A DNA stretch of 64,000 nucleotides from DAINBT01 sp036732785 (GCA_964537505.1 CAZICK010000002.1:1-64000), one strand, 5' to 3'; positions 1 to 9,824 are shown, counted from the stretch's first letter. Numbers and translations are program-made. The notes: generated from the letters alone by a model not told the origin.

Positions 1-115
1 TTGGGGCTTGGTTGTTTGTTGGGCTGCGAGGAGATACGTTATTCATTTCAATATCCGAAAGCGACTGCGTGGATTTATCGCATTGGTGTCAATCCCGGAG
101 TATATACGCCGGGGG
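1..115 (+). repeat. 115-bp direct repeat, copy 1
   Basis: This is nearly identical to 738-852, with a few substitutions such as gagatacg versus gaggcacg. Both copies start at ttggggcttggttgtttg and end at the run of Gs after tatatacgcc or tatatgcgcc. Copy 1 begins at the window edge, so the repeat may extend further left. Neither copy carries a believable reading frame. Confidence 0.85.
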
Positions 116-516
116 CTAAATATGTGGTATGCACGGCATAACCTACGTTGGAATAAACATGCCCACGCAAGCGTGTGGCAGGCGGGATTTTATTTCGCCC
201 TTACAGGGCTTGAAGAAAATATTGGGGGACATTATACCCAGGGCGTTGCCCTGGGCTGGTTTATTTTGCCCTTGCAGGGCGGAAGATGGACGAACACGGA
301 CGAACACGGACGGGCAAAGGACGTTAATATGTCAGTCGATGCCGGCGAGACAGGTGTGGTACAATTGTTATAACACCTCCAAACAAGTTTGAAGATGCCA
401 CCCGACGGAGGAAATGGTGAGCACGGCGGGGGCGGAGGAAGATGGATTCGCTATCGCGGCTCTTCGCTTCGCTTCGTGTCCCGCTTTCGCGGGAATGACA
501 GAGGAATTATTGTGGT

Positions 517-596
517 GATGTTGTTCCACGGGTTTCGTTCGCCTGCGGCTCACTACACCCGCGGCTATGCATATTCGACCGCTACGCGGTCGGAAG
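517..596 (+). repeat. 80-bp direct repeat, copy 1
   Basis: Matches 1098-1177 over 80 bp with only a few differences, from gatgttgttccacggg to cgctacgcggtcggaag. It contains the palindromic segment gaccgctacgcggtc, which would form a short hairpin. Confidence 0.8.
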
Positions 597-737
597 ATAG
601 ACCCCTGCCTTCGCAGGGGTGACACGCGAAAGTCCGCGTGGGCTAAGAGTCCACCCTACCAGAGAAGATGGCGGGCACGGGCGGGGCTGGAACTTGTCAA
701 TAAAATATATCGCTGGAGATTTTCCCCTCCCTGACGG

Positions 738-852
738 TTGGGGCTTGGTTGTTTGTTGGGCTGCGAGGAGGCACGTTATTCATTTCAATATCTGAAAGCG
801 ACTGCGTGGATTTATCGCATTGGTGTCAATCCCGGAGTATATGCGCCGGGGG
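738..852 (+). repeat. 115-bp direct repeat, copy 2
   Basis: Second copy of the element at 1-115, in the same orientation and 737 bp downstream. Sequence similarity stops abruptly at both ends, as expected for a discrete mobile or duplicated intergenic element rather than a decayed gene. Confidence 0.85.
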
Positions 853-1097
853 TTCTTAAGATTGGGTTTGCCGGCAAAGCCCCCATGAAGAAGCCAGTCA
901 TTTTTTTGCATATCCATGTACAGATTCTTATGAGGAGCCGAAAAAGAATAGTATCCGCAGATTACGCAGATTAACGCAGATTTGAGATTAGGTTTAAGAA
1001 TTAACCGCTAATGAACGCGAATTGGCGCGAATCAGGTTGAACAATAGTGACAGGAATAACTATTGAATGCCTACGGGGTTCTGGAAAGTGTTGGGTG

Positions 1098-1177
1098 GAT
1101 GTTGTTCCACGGGTTTCGTTCGCTTGAGGCTCACTACATCGGCGGCTATGCATATTCGACCGCTACGCGGTCGGAAG
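1098..1177 (+). repeat. 80-bp direct repeat, copy 2
   Basis: Second copy of 517-596. The order of elements is 115-bp copy, 80-bp copy, 115-bp copy, 80-bp copy, so both may derive from one composite unit of about 600-700 bp that was duplicated. Confidence 0.8.
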
Positions 1178-1227
1178 GGGCTGCCAATCAGGAGATTGTC
1201 ACTGGCGGGAGTTGAATATCTCCTGCA

Positions 1228-2694
1228 CTACTCCACCGTCCCTTTTATAACAGGCTTTTGCTCGCCTATCGCAATCATACGCTCTGTCAGCCTTTGAGCC
1301 AGCTCGGCCCGAAGATTATTGAGCGCCGGGTCGCTTACGAGGTTTTTTCTCTCGTGCGGATCATTCTGTAAGTCGTAAAGGAAATCTTCCACATATAAAT
1401 CACTCGCTGAATCTTGCGCCCCATTTTTCCCCGGCGCCCGCACGGCATACTTCCACCTGTGCGTGCGAAGTGCTCGTCCAACTTGTGACTCGCTTATCTG
1501 AACAAACGTATCTTCCGGCCAATCGTCCGCCTTGCCCGATACTAATTCCTGCAAAGCCCGCCCACGGCAGCTCACCGGCAATTGTACCTGCCCAGCAGCC
1601 AATACTGTCGCATGGACATCCAGCAAATTGACAAGTTTCTCAACTGTCTTGCCTCCACGAAAACCAGGCCCGTGTACTATCAACGGGATACGAATAGAGC
1701 TTTCATGGCAAGAACGTTTATATTCGCCGTTTCGCGTGCAAAAATGGCAACCATGGTCCGAGGTATAGACGATCAGCGTATTGCGGGCCAGTCCCAGTTT
1801 TGTTAATTCGTCGCGAATCCGACCGACATTCCTGTCGAGGCTGTTAATACATCCAAGATAATCCGGCATTTCCTCGCGCCAATCACCCTTTGTTCCCTGT
1901 AAATCACCTGGTACAGTGTAATCTTTAAACCGTTCCTTCGATCCGTGAGGGCCCTCGAAATGATTGTGATCATTTTGATGATGTGGTTCGACATACGATA
2001 AAAACAGGAAGAAAGGCTTGTCGTTCTTTCGCTGGCGCAAATACTCCAGCGCCCAGTCCGTCTGGGCGTCCACGCGATAGCGGCCCTGGTCATATTCCCG
2101 CTTCTGTTCCTTGTCGTCGAACATGTGTCCCCCATAACCATGCGACGTGAACTCCAGCACATCAGAAGCCAGCCAGAAATCCTTATATCCACCTCTCAAC
2201 CTTGGCGGTACCGGCCGGGTCTGAAAATTTTTCTCCGGTGCTCCCGGCGACGATGCCAAATGCCATTTGCCCAGATAACCAACCTCGTATCCGGCATTCG
2301 ATAGCCGATGCGCCAATGTTGTCTCATTTTCAGGCAAGGCGATATTATTGCGAAAACAGCCAATCTCAGTGGCATATTTGCCTGTTTGCAGCACCGCCCG
2401 CGTTGGCCCACATACCGGCTGACATGTGAATGCGTGCTCGAAGCGCACCCCCTCATCTGCCAGTTTATCGAGGTTTGGCGTCAACCCTTTGAATAATGGC
2501 GATCCATAACACTCCAGCGAATCCCATCGCTGCTGATCGCTGAATATGAATAATATATTCGGTTTGTCCTTTAACGGCTCTTTGCCAAATATTTTTTCTG
2601 TAGAACCGGCAAAAGGCATCTCAGCGGCAGCTATGGCCGCCAATGAATTTTGACAAAAACGCCGTCGCGAAATCCGGTTACTCTCGTTTACCAT
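1228..2694 (-). CDS. Sulfatase (exported, cysteine type)
   Basis: Predicted type I sulfatase of 488 residues that hydrolyses sulfate esters, probably on sulfated polysaccharides, outside the cytoplasm. The N-terminus has a twin-arginine signal (SRRRFCQN, residues 9-16) followed by a short hydrophobic stretch. The core opens with PNILFIFSDQQRWDS (45-59), and the sulfatase signature CGPTR lies at 95-99, so Cys95 should be converted to formylglycine. A dedicated maturase is therefore needed; none is in the window. Later family motifs include GKWHLA and YTSDHG. The start is supported by AAGGGG just upstream. One oddity is that the usual Asp-Asp metal pair reads Ser-Asp (52-53). Sulfatase expansion is typical of marine planctomycetes. 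The exact substrate cannot be told from sequence. Confidence 0.93.
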   Translation of the reverse strand: MVNESNRISRRRFCQNSLAAIAAAEMPFAGSTEKIFGKEPLKDKPNILFIFSDQQRWDSLECYGSPLFKGLTPNLDKLADEGVRFEHAFTCQPVCGPTRAVLQTGKYATEIGCFRNNIALPENETTLAHRLSNAGYEVGYLGKWHLASSPGAPEKNFQTRPVPPRLRGGYKDFWLASDVLEFTSHGYGGHMFDDKEQKREYDQGRYRVDAQTDWALEYLRQRKNDKPFFLFLSYVEPHHQNDHNHFEGPHGSKERFKDYTVPGDLQGTKGDWREEMPDYLGCINSLDRNVGRIRDELTKLGLARNTLIVYTSDHGCHFCTRNGEYKRSCHESSIRIPLIVHGPGFRGGKTVEKLVNLLDVHATVLAAGQVQLPVSCRGRALQELVSGKADDWPEDTFVQISESQVGRALRTHRWKYAVRAPGKNGAQDSASDLYVEDFLYDLQNDPHERKNLVSDPALNNLRAELAQRLTERMIAIGEQKPVIKGTVE

Positions 2695-2818
2695 AACATT
2701 TTCCCCTTGACTTTACAGTTTGGCTGGTCGTTAGGCGGACGGCTGATTATGTCATCTTTCAGACGGCAGAGGTGGCGTGACATCTGACATTTGACATTTG
2801 ATCTTTGACTTCAGCCTT

Positions 2819-3883
2819 CTACTGTCCGAGCCAAAGTGCCTGGACTCGTGGTGTGGTAGCCCATTTTTCCAATTGCGTTTGGATGTCCAGCGGATTTTCC
2901 ATAGTTTTCGCCCCGGCTGAAAGCATCTGCCTGATAGTCGGAGGCTTAACGAACTTGACCACCATAGGATCTTTCAGTCCCAACTCTTTTGCCAGGTCGT
3001 CGATAGCGTCATCGAGAAAACCAACCTCGTCGATGAGCTTATTCTCTTTGGCGTCAGGTCCGTCGAACACTTCGCCGTTGGCCAGCGGCCAGACTTCTTC
3101 TGTGGAGATTTTTCGACCTTCGCTTACCACTTCGACAAAACGGCTGTGAATTTTGTCGATATCCTCCGATATGCTGACCATCTCTTCTTCGGTCGGCATA
3201 CGGAAAGGCGATCCTTTGTCCTTAAACTTCGACCGTGTGGATTTTATAACGATCGGTTCGATACCGAGTTTTTCCTTGAGGGTTTTTTCCACGACCATGA
3301 ACATGGATATGACCCCGATACTGCCGACAGATGAGTTTGTCTGCGCGTAGATTTTATCTGTCGCGGCAGTGGCCCAGTAAGCTCCGCTGGCGCCGACCGA
3401 CTGAATTGAGACATAAACTTTTTTGTTGGTTTTTTCTTTGAAATTGCGGATATATTCGTTCATCATCTCCGAGGGCGGCACATGGCCGCCGGGACTGTTG
3501 ACTACCAGCACAATGCCTTTTACCGTCTCGTCCTTAGCGGCTCGTTTCAACATGCGGCGTATCTCGTCAGCGGATCCCATATTAATTGTGCCTTGCAGAT
3601 CGATCAGGGCGATCTTGTTTTCTTTTTCGCCGTCGCGGTACACGTTGGTCTGCATGTTGTAGCTGATGAGAATCGCCAAATATACGTTCAAGACGAGCGA
3701 ACCGATCAGCAGCAGTACAAAAAAGTACCTTAGCAGTGCGCCCGAAAAACGTTTCTCGCTCTTTTGAGATGGTCCGGAGGCAGACATATAGACTGGTATC
3801 GGATGGGGCGGCGATATCGGGGAGGGCGCCTTGCCGGCGGGAACATTTGGCAAAGATTTGTTATTGTTGTCATTCTGGTCCAT
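2819..3883 (-). CDS. sppA: S49 family signal peptide peptidase (SppA-like)
   Basis: Membrane-anchored serine protease of 354 residues that degrades cleaved signal peptides or other membrane-embedded peptides. A proline-rich cytoplasmic N-terminus (1-45) precedes one transmembrane helix (about 50-75), followed by a single S49 catalytic domain. SVGASGAYWA carries the likely nucleophile Ser166, and KFKDKGSPFR carries the likely general base Lys221, the Ser/Lys dyad of short SppA proteins. VVNSPGG (127-133) matches the conserved oxyanion region. The length fits the short, single-domain SppA class rather than the E. coli tandem type. It lies between a sulfatase and a SecA-like gene on the same strand, with gaps of 120-180 bp, so co-transcription is possible but not evident. 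Confidence 0.93.
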   Translation of the reverse strand: MDQNDNNNKSLPNVPAGKAPSPISPPHPIPVYMSASGPSQKSEKRFSGALLRYFFVLLLIGSLVLNVYLAILISYNMQTNVYRDGEKENKIALIDLQGTINMGSADEIRRMLKRAAKDETVKGIVLVVNSPGGHVPPSEMMNEYIRNFKEKTNKKVYVSIQSVGASGAYWATAATDKIYAQTNSSVGSIGVISMFMVVEKTLKEKLGIEPIVIKSTRSKFKDKGSPFRMPTEEEMVSISEDIDKIHSRFVEVVSEGRKISTEEVWPLANGEVFDGPDAKENKLIDEVGFLDDAIDDLAKELGLKDPMVVKFVKPPTIRQMLSAGAKTMENPLDIQTQLEKWATTPRVQALWLGQ

Positions 3884-4059
3884 TTTTTTGCTCCTGTCGA
3901 ATAAACTGATCTATTACAATAAGCGGGCATTACAGCGGCTGACAGCCGCAAGATCGGCTCTTTGCCAATCCGCTGCCAACCGGCAGTTCCGCAACTCGTC
4001 GCAATATACAATATACCACATTGCCACTCGATTACCACAAAAAAAGGTCGGACGGCCCA

Positions 4060-5976
4060 CTATCTCATATCCATCCAGTCTTCCCAGAGCCCCTGCTCTT
4101 TGAGTTTTTCACGATGTTTCTCGCTTCTGAACACGTTATGGCGGTGTTTGCTGGTGATTTTAGCTACATGGTTTTGCACCTTATCGAACAGCCTGGACGC
4201 TGCTGGAAGGCTTATTGGCTGATTGCGCCGGTCGCGTGTTTTCATACGCAGTCGGCAGATATTCTTTTTTTTGCCATAGCGCATAAGATCGTCGCGTAGC
4301 GAAAGAATAAATTGGCAGTCGGCCGGATCGCCTTGCCGACCGACCCGGCCGGTCAGTTGCAGGTCGAGTCGGCGGTAATGGAGGCGATCCGTACTGATCA
4401 GATGTATACCACCTTTTTGAGCTATGCCGGGGCCTAGTATGATGTCCACGCCACGACCGGCCATATTGGTAATAATGGTGATTTTTCCTTCCTGACCGGC
4501 TTTAGCGATTATTTCAGCTTCGCGTGCGTGGTTTTTGGCGTTCAACACCTCATGCGCCAAATTTTTCGCCTGTAACTCTCGGCTGAGATATTCGGATATC
4601 TGCACCGATCCTGTTCCGATCAGCAATGGTCTGCCGGTAGCGTGGACCTGTAGGATTTCATCAATTATCGCCTTGTATTTACTTTTACGGTTTCGGTATA
4701 TCCGATCCGGCAGCAGTTTCCGCCTTGATGGCCTGTTGGAAGGGATCGGCAGAACCGCAAGGCCGTACACTCGTAAAAACTCAAACGCTTCCATAGAAGC
4801 TGTTCCGGTCATACCGGAGAGCTTGTCGTATTTGCGGAAATAAGTTTGAAACGTGGTCATATAATTCCCGCGTAGTTCCGCCGAGGGGGTCAATTTGTTT
4901 TGGACCTCCAATGCCTGATGAATGCCGTCCGGTAGTTGTCGTCCGGGCATCATGCGTCCGGTTGACTCATCGAGCAGAACAATCCGACCGCCATGCACTA
5001 CGTAGTGCTGATCACATTTATAGATATAGCGGGCCGCCAGGGCACAGGTCACATACCGTTCCCATTTATGACCGGCCGGGAGCAGGCGCAATGCCGAGCC
5101 GGCATGACGGCGGGCCTCGGCCTTGCCTTCGTCCTTCATTTCCACTGACCGGTCATCATGTAATAGTCGGTAATGCACACCGCGCACCAGTTGGCCGGCA
5201 ACTTTTTCCGCATGGAGATACAATTCTTTTTGTGCGGAAGTGTTACTTTGGCTGCCAATAGACAAAGGACTGCGGGCCTGATCGATCATAACGCTGTCAA
5301 CCTCATCCACGATGGCGAAATCGTATTTCGGATCGAGCTGCAGTTCGGTTTGCGGCCGAAGGATGGCATCGGCGATATGCGTTTTTTTTTGGCGGATTGG
5401 TTCTCGCAGACTATCAAAGACGATTTCCTTGGCGGCGGCATACACTATGTCATGTTGATATTCCTGTGCACGGTCTTGTATGCTTTGCCCCGGAATAATC
5501 AGCCCCACCGACATCCCCAGTCCTTTCAGCAGCGGCCCCATCCATTGGGCGTCGCGCGCAGCCAGATACTCATTAGCGGTAACTATATGAGTACAGCAGT
5601 CAACTCGCCCAAGCTGATGCAGAAACGCTGCCATCGGAGCCATTAACGTTTTGCCTTCGCCGGTATCCATCTCAGCGATGTAGCCTTCGTACAGCGCCAG
5701 CGCCCCCATCAGTTGAACATCGAAATGCCGCATATTCAACGTACGCCGTGAAACCTCTCGGCCCAAAGCCAGCGCCTTTGGCAAAAACACCTTGATATTG
5801 CTCGCTGCCTGAGCGCGGGACTGCAGCTCTTTGATCTGCTGGGCCAAATCACCATCGGATAGCCCGGTAAGCGTTGATTCCAGCTCATTAGCCTGTCCGA
5901 CGACCCTGCGATAGCGCCTCAAATGATATTTCCGCCAAGGCTTACGGCAAAATAAATAACAATAATTCATACGCAT
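4060..5976 (-). CDS. Short accessory SecA-like ATPase
   Basis: A 638-residue SecA-family motor. The Q-motif region RHFDVQLMGALAL (83-95), Walker A MDTGEGKT (103-110) and Walker B VDEVDSVMIDQARSPL (223-238) are all clear. A preprotein-crosslinking segment follows (HYVVHGGRIVLLDESTGR), then the second nucleotide domain with MTGTAS, TNMAGRGVDIILG and QLTGRVGRQGD. After this the protein has only about 75 basic residues. Canonical SecA runs to about 830-900 residues, with a helical scaffold, wing domain and Cys-rich zinc tail, and these are absent or vestigial here. The housekeeping SecA is therefore probably encoded elsewhere and this is a specialised paralogue. It may serve export of a subset of surface proteins; that is inference. 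Confidence 0.88.
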   Translation of the reverse strand: MRMNYCYLFCRKPWRKYHLRRYRRVVGQANELESTLTGLSDGDLAQQIKELQSRAQAASNIKVFLPKALALGREVSRRTLNMRHFDVQLMGALALYEGYIAEMDTGEGKTLMAPMAAFLHQLGRVDCCTHIVTANEYLAARDAQWMGPLLKGLGMSVGLIIPGQSIQDRAQEYQHDIVYAAAKEIVFDSLREPIRQKKTHIADAILRPQTELQLDPKYDFAIVDEVDSVMIDQARSPLSIGSQSNTSAQKELYLHAEKVAGQLVRGVHYRLLHDDRSVEMKDEGKAEARRHAGSALRLLPAGHKWERYVTCALAARYIYKCDQHYVVHGGRIVLLDESTGRMMPGRQLPDGIHQALEVQNKLTPSAELRGNYMTTFQTYFRKYDKLSGMTGTASMEAFEFLRVYGLAVLPIPSNRPSRRKLLPDRIYRNRKSKYKAIIDEILQVHATGRPLLIGTGSVQISEYLSRELQAKNLAHEVLNAKNHAREAEIIAKAGQEGKITIITNMAGRGVDIILGPGIAQKGGIHLISTDRLHYRRLDLQLTGRVGRQGDPADCQFILSLRDDLMRYGKKKNICRLRMKTRDRRNQPISLPAASRLFDKVQNHVAKITSKHRHNVFRSEKHREKLKEQGLWEDWMDMR

Positions 5977-6043
5977 CCATCATTTATTAAAGGGTTAGCG
6001 ATAAAATAATCGGTCCGTCGCTGATTGATCTCGTCGTATCACG

Positions 6044-6072
6044 ATTGTCTCTGTGCCAACCACAACTGTCAA
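6044..6072 (-). promoter_or_regulatory. Putative sigma-70 promoter for the SecA-like gene
   Basis: On the minus strand TTGACA (6067-6072) is followed after 17 bp by GACAAT (6044-6049), a good -35 and a 4/6 match to the -10 box. It lies about 70 bp upstream of the SecA-like start codon. Confidence 0.45.
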
Positions 6073-6219
6073 CAGAAACATTGTCCTGGGACATCGGGCC
6101 TGATGATCAGTTGGCTGTGAGATACAACGACGGCGAATCTCGCCGCCGCCGCGGGTGGGCATGACAACATCCAACAACCTGATCCTGGAGATTTCATCCA
6201 ATATGCGGCGATATGGAAC

Positions 6220-6293
6220 CGTCCCCGGCGGGATTCGAACCCACAACCTCTGGCTCCGGAGGCCAGCGCTCTATCCAATTGGGCTACGGGGAC
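6220..6293 (-). tRNA. tRNA-Arg (anticodon CCG)
   Basis: The minus strand folds into a full cloverleaf. The acceptor GTCCCCG pairs with CGGGGAC, the D-arm contains AATTGGATAGAGC, the anticodon stem CTGGC/GCCAG encloses loop CTCCGGA, and the T-arm is GTGGGTTCGAATCCCGC. The discriminator is G and the CCA end is not encoded. Anticodon CCG reads arginine codon CGG. Reading frames over this locus are artefacts. Confidence 0.95.
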
Positions 6294-6375
6294 AGACAGT
6301 CTTATCTTATATGGTTTATTCGTAAAAAGCGACTATAATTTTTCGGTGGCCGGGAATTGAACAGCAAATAATATT

Positions 6376-6461
6376 GATGTTGGTGTCAAAAGTCGATATT
6401 CACGCCTAAAAACGCCATTTGGGCGTCAGAATCGACGTTTAACCATCCTTTTGGCGATGTC
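6376..6461 (-). repeat. Dispersed ~89-bp element, copy a
   Basis: The minus strand of this interval aligns with 62525-62613 and, more weakly, with 19719-19808, 20045-20133 and 27525-27613. The strongest shared block is gtttttaggcgtgaatatcg followed by an ACTTTTGAC-like end. It sits between tRNA-Arg and a pseudogene and contains no gene. Confidence 0.7.
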
Positions 6462-6643
6462 GTAACAATTGGCCCTGCCGGGGATTATCATGCCCATTTT
6501 GCGGAATCGCCGCAAAATTGATGATGTGCTTGAAATATTGAACTTTAAGGACATAATTGCTCGGCGGCGGTGTAGTGTCGCAAAAGATGTCTTTGAAGGC
6601 CGGTGATGGTGGTCAGATATGAACGAAAACCGTTTTTGCCATA

Positions 6644-7218
6644 TTGGCTGTGATTGCGGTATCAGGCTGTACTCGACAGAAGCATGTATCGAGTCTGTTG
6701 ATTGGCGGGGAACCGGGGCGATATACCAGAAAAACCACCAAAGATGAATTGCCCCGGTTTGCTGACAAAACAACTTTTGCGGATTGCCTGGCATACGCTG
6801 CTTTGAATAATGCCGGCCTTGAAGCGGCTTTTAATCGCTGGAAAACCGCCCTGGAAAAGGTGCCACAAGTAAACTCGCTGCCGGACCCGCAATTCAGTTA
6901 TAGCTATGAAATCGAAACCCGTGTTGGGCCTTAACGGAAGAAAACCTTTTGCTGTTGGGCAGTCTGGAAGAAGTGGCTCGGAGTAAATACGAAAGCGGAC
7001 AAACTTATCAAACAGCGGTATTGAGGTTCCAGATCGATATCGGTAGAATGGAAGATCGTTTGGTTGGGCTACGTGATTTGCGTGGGCCTGTGGTTGCTCA
7101 GCTTAATGCCGTTATGAATCGACCGATCTATGCGCCGTTGCCCTGGCCAGAGGAGATACCACAGGAGGAGGTAAATTTCTCGGACGAACAATTATTTGTC
7201 GGGCGCATTTTAATCTGA
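6644..7218 (+). pseudogene. Broken outer-membrane efflux (TolC/CusC-like) gene
   Basis: Two fragments of one TolC-family protein lie in different frames. The first (6644-6934) has a lipoprotein-type leader ending VSGC and then the N-terminal helix region (LEAAFNRWKTALEKVPQV, LPDPQFSYSYEIETRVGP). The second (about 6949-7218) matches the middle of the family: LEEVARSKYESGQTYQTAVL, LRDLRGPVVAQLNAVMNRP, LPWPEEIP. Roughly 150 residues between them and the whole C-terminal half are missing. The second fragment runs into a perfect palindrome at 7202-7246. The original start codon also seems lost, since an in-frame TGA lies just upstream of the leader. It is almost certainly non-functional; partner RND or membrane-fusion genes are absent. 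Confidence 0.82.
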
Positions 7219-7246
7219 AGCGTTGCGCTTCAGATTAAAATGCGCC
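7202..7246. repeat. Perfect 21-bp inverted repeat
   Basis: Arms 7202-7222 and 7226-7246 are exact reverse complements around the 3-nt centre TTG. No T-run follows on either side that would make it a standard terminator. It marks the exact end of homology in the TolC pseudogene, so it may be a deletion or inversion scar. Confidence 0.9.
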
Positions 7247-7373
7247 AAAGAATAAACGAGGGAAGAAGGCCTTGTGGGCTGATAGGCCGCCCAGGAGAAG
7301 ATTGTTGGGGGTGAGAGTTGTTTTTTTTTGTTTTCCGCAACAGGAGCTAAACAACCGTTTGCCTGCGTATTGC

Positions 7374-8558
7374 TCAGATTCCCAGTTCTTGTTTAGCCTC
7401 GGCGAATTTTTCGACGGCAAGGTCCAGGTCTTCCCTGCTGTGCGCCGCCGATATCTGAACGCGAATACGGGCCATGCCTTTTGGAACCACCGGATACGAA
7501 AAGCCTATAACGTAAATGCCCTTTTGCAAAAGCAGATCCGCCATTTTCTGGGCCAGCGTGGCGTCTCCCAGCATAACCGGCACAATCGGATGCTCGCCGG
7601 GAACAACATCCAGTCCGATTTTGTTTATCTGCTCTCGGAAATAGGCGGTATTTTCGTGCAGTCTATCGCGCAAACGCGTAGAGCTTGACAACAGTTCCAG
7701 CACCTTGAGCGATGCCGAGACGATACTGGGCGCCAGCGTATTAGAAAAAAGATAGGGGCGTGACCGCTGCCGAAGCATATCGATAATTTCTTTTCTGCCG
7801 CTGGTGTATCCGCCGCTGGCTCCGCCCAGGGCCTTGCCCAGTGTGCCGGTAATAATATCCATGCGACCCATTGTGCCACAATGTTCATGAGTACCCTTGC
7901 CATGTCGTCCCAGCACGCCCACCGCATGGGAATCGTCCACCATCACCAAGGCGTCGTATTTGTCCGCCAGGTCGCAAATTTTATCGAGCCTGGCAATCAG
8001 ACCGTCCATGGAGAACACCCCATCGGTAGCGATCATTCGGAATCTTGCTGAGGAGGCTTCTTTAAGTTTGTTTTCAAGATCGGCCATGTCGGAGTTTACG
8101 AACCGCAGTCGCTGCGCCTTGCACAGCCTTATGCCATCAATTATGCTCGCATGGTTGAGGCTGTCGCTGATGACCGCATCTTCGGCGGTCAGCAGTGTTT
8201 CAAAAAGGCCGCCGTTGGCGTCAAAACATGAACTATACAAAATCGTATCCTCGGTCCCCAGGAACTCGGTGATTTTCTGTTCCAACTGCTTGTGGATTTG
8301 CTGAGTACCGCAGATAAAACGCACCGACGAGAGTCCATAACCCCATTTGTTATAGCTTTCCCTGGCCGCCTTGATTATTTCCGGATGATCGGCCAATCCC
8401 AGGTAATTGTTGGCACAAAAGTTCAGCACCTTCTGCCCACTCTGCACCGAGATCATAGCGGCTTGCGGACTGGTTATGATCCGTTCCGACTTGAAAAGAC
8501 CGGCTTCGCTTATCTGTTCCAGTTCCTTTGAGAGGTGAGTTTTCATTGTGCCAAACAT
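7374..8558 (-). CDS. kbl: 2-amino-3-ketobutyrate CoA ligase (glycine C-acetyltransferase)
   Basis: PLP enzyme of 394 residues that cleaves 2-amino-3-ketobutyrate with CoA to glycine and acetyl-CoA, the second step of threonine breakdown. It belongs to the alpha-oxoamine synthase family. [11 protein letters not shown] (207-217) supplies the PLP-binding Asp and His, and [10 protein letters not shown] (237-246) carries the Schiff-base Lys242. The N-terminal [15 protein letters not shown] and [10 protein letters not shown] motifs are typical of Kbl, and the length fits E. coli Kbl (398). AGGAG seven bases before the ATG supports the start. It lies 55 bp downstream of tdh on the same strand, an operon that completes the pathway. 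Related BioF or SPT activity is unlikely given the tdh neighbour. Confidence 0.96.
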   Translation of the reverse strand: MFGTMKTHLSKELEQISEAGLFKSERIITSPQAAMISVQSGQKVLNFCANNYLGLADHPEIIKAARESYNKWGYGLSSVRFICGTQQIHKQLEQKITEFLGTEDTILYSSCFDANGGLFETLLTAEDAVISDSLNHASIIDGIRLCKAQRLRFVNSDMADLENKLKEASSARFRMIATDGVFSMDGLIARLDKICDLADKYDALVMVDDSHAVGVLGRHGKGTHEHCGTMGRMDIITGTLGKALGGASGGYTSGRKEIIDMLRQRSRPYLFSNTLAPSIVSASLKVLELLSSSTRLRDRLHENTAYFREQINKIGLDVVPGEHPIVPVMLGDATLAQKMADLLLQKGIYVIGFSYPVVPKGMARIRVQISAAHSREDLDLAVEKFAEAKQELGI

Positions 8559-8613
8559 GGCTTGCTCCTATGTTAAAATTTGTATTTATGGCACAGGTTG
8601 CGCCACTATTTTC

Positions 8614-9642
8614 TTATTCTTCCGCCCAGTCCAGAACGACTTTTCCGGATCGACCCGAAAGCATCGCTTCAAAACCCTTCATAAACTCGGTATAGTGGAA
8701 CCGATGCGTGATGACCGGCGATATATCCATACCGCACTGGATCAGGCTGGTTACTTTATACCACGTCTCGTACATTTCCCTGCCATAAATGCCTTTGATG
8801 GTCAGCCCGTTAAAGACCACATAATCCCAGTCGATGGAGGTTTCGGGCAGTATTCCGAGTATGGCGATTTTACCACCATGGCACATATTGGCCAGCATAC
8901 TACGCAGAGCGTCCGGATTGCCGGACATCTCAAATCCGACGTCGAACCCTTCATGCATACCCAGTTTCTTGATGGCATCCTCAATTTTTTCGTTTTTGAC
9001 ATTGATTGTCAGAGTAGCTCCCATTTTCTTAGCCAGCTCCAAACGATAGGGATTGACATCGGTAATCACCACATGACGTGCCCCGGCCTGCCTGGAGACT
9101 GCTACTGCCATTATCCCGATGGGACCGGCCCCGGTTATCAATACATCTTCGCCCACCAGATCGAAAGACAGGGCGGTGTGTGCCGCGTTACCCAGTGGAT
9201 CAAAACAGCTAAGGACATCCAATGGTATATTACGATCACAGTACCATACATTCGTAACCGGGATAGACAAGTATTCCGCGAACGCGCCGTCCCGATTAAC
9301 CCCAATCCCTTTCGGATCCCGACACAAATGCCTCCGCCCGGCCAAACAGTTTCGGCAGCGACCGCAAACAACATGTCCTTCGCCGCTGACCAGATCACCC
9401 GGACTGAAATCATGCACATTACTACCTATTTCTTCGATGGTTCCGACAAATTCATGGCCTATGGTCATAGGCGGCTTTATCGTCTTTTGGGCCCAGGCGT
9501 CCCAGTTATAAATATGAACATCAGTACCGCAAATAGATGTTTTCCGTATCTTAATAAGGACATCGTTGATACCGATTACAGGAACGGGCACATCGCCCAT
9601 CTCCAGACCGAGTCCCGGTCTCTTTTTCACCAGTGCTTTCAT
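8614..9642 (-). CDS. tdh: L-threonine 3-dehydrogenase
   Basis: Zinc-dependent medium-chain dehydrogenase of 342 residues that oxidises L-threonine to 2-amino-3-ketobutyrate with NAD+. From the chosen start, the catalytic zinc ligands fall at Cys38, His63 and Glu64 ([21 protein letters not shown]), and the structural zinc site is Cys93, Cys96, Cys99 and Cys107. These are the positions I recall for E. coli Tdh (341 residues). The Rossmann motif is GAGPIGIMA. The frame is open 36 bases further upstream, but AGGAG seven bases before the ATG at 9642 and the family length choose the shorter form. It is followed directly by kbl. Confidence 0.96.
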   Translation of the reverse strand: MKALVKKRPGLGLEMGDVPVPVIGINDVLIKIRKTSICGTDVHIYNWDAWAQKTIKPPMTIGHEFVGTIEEIGSNVHDFSPGDLVSGEGHVVCGRCRNCLAGRRHLCRDPKGIGVNRDGAFAEYLSIPVTNVWYCDRNIPLDVLSCFDPLGNAAHTALSFDLVGEDVLITGAGPIGIMAVAVSRQAGARHVVITDVNPYRLELAKKMGATLTINVKNEKIEDAIKKLGMHEGFDVGFEMSGNPDALRSMLANMCHGGKIAILGILPETSIDWDYVVFNGLTIKGIYGREMYETWYKVTSLIQCGMDISPVITHRFHYTEFMKGFEAMLSGRSGKVVLDWAEE

Positions 9643-9824
9643 TAGTTCAACTCCTAAACCGGCAAGGGCCGGAACCAAACAGGGTTATGTGAGAATTTGT
9701 ATTGAGGTAAATATTTTGTGACCATTTTGCGCACAAATCCACTTGTAAGAGACTAAACTATACTATAATTAGTCCCCGCAGGATACCGGATTTGCCCAGC
9801 CAAAGCAAGGGCCATTTGTACATA

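Larger units (their letters stand above)
1..1227. other. Repeat-rich non-coding stretch
   Basis: No convincing gene is seen here. The reading frames are short, overlap each other on both strands and follow repeated DNA. The stretch holds two pairs of direct repeats (listed separately) and small GC-rich hairpins, for example 479-494 (6-bp stem, TTTC loop) and 601-620 (8-bp stem, CTTC loop). The hairpins resemble the REP-like intergenic elements known from many bacteria. Short strings such as gacgaacacgga are also doubled near 291-310. Confidence 0.6.

Noticed and set aside
8..622. Overlapping short frames at the start of the window
   Set aside because: They follow repeated DNA on both strands, and their products resemble translated REP-like hairpins rather than proteins.
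8548..9645. 365-codon plus-strand frame opposite tdh
   Set aside because: It is antisense to a clear tdh with all zinc ligands, and it has no family features or ribosome-binding site. It is a shadow of the codon bias of the real gene.
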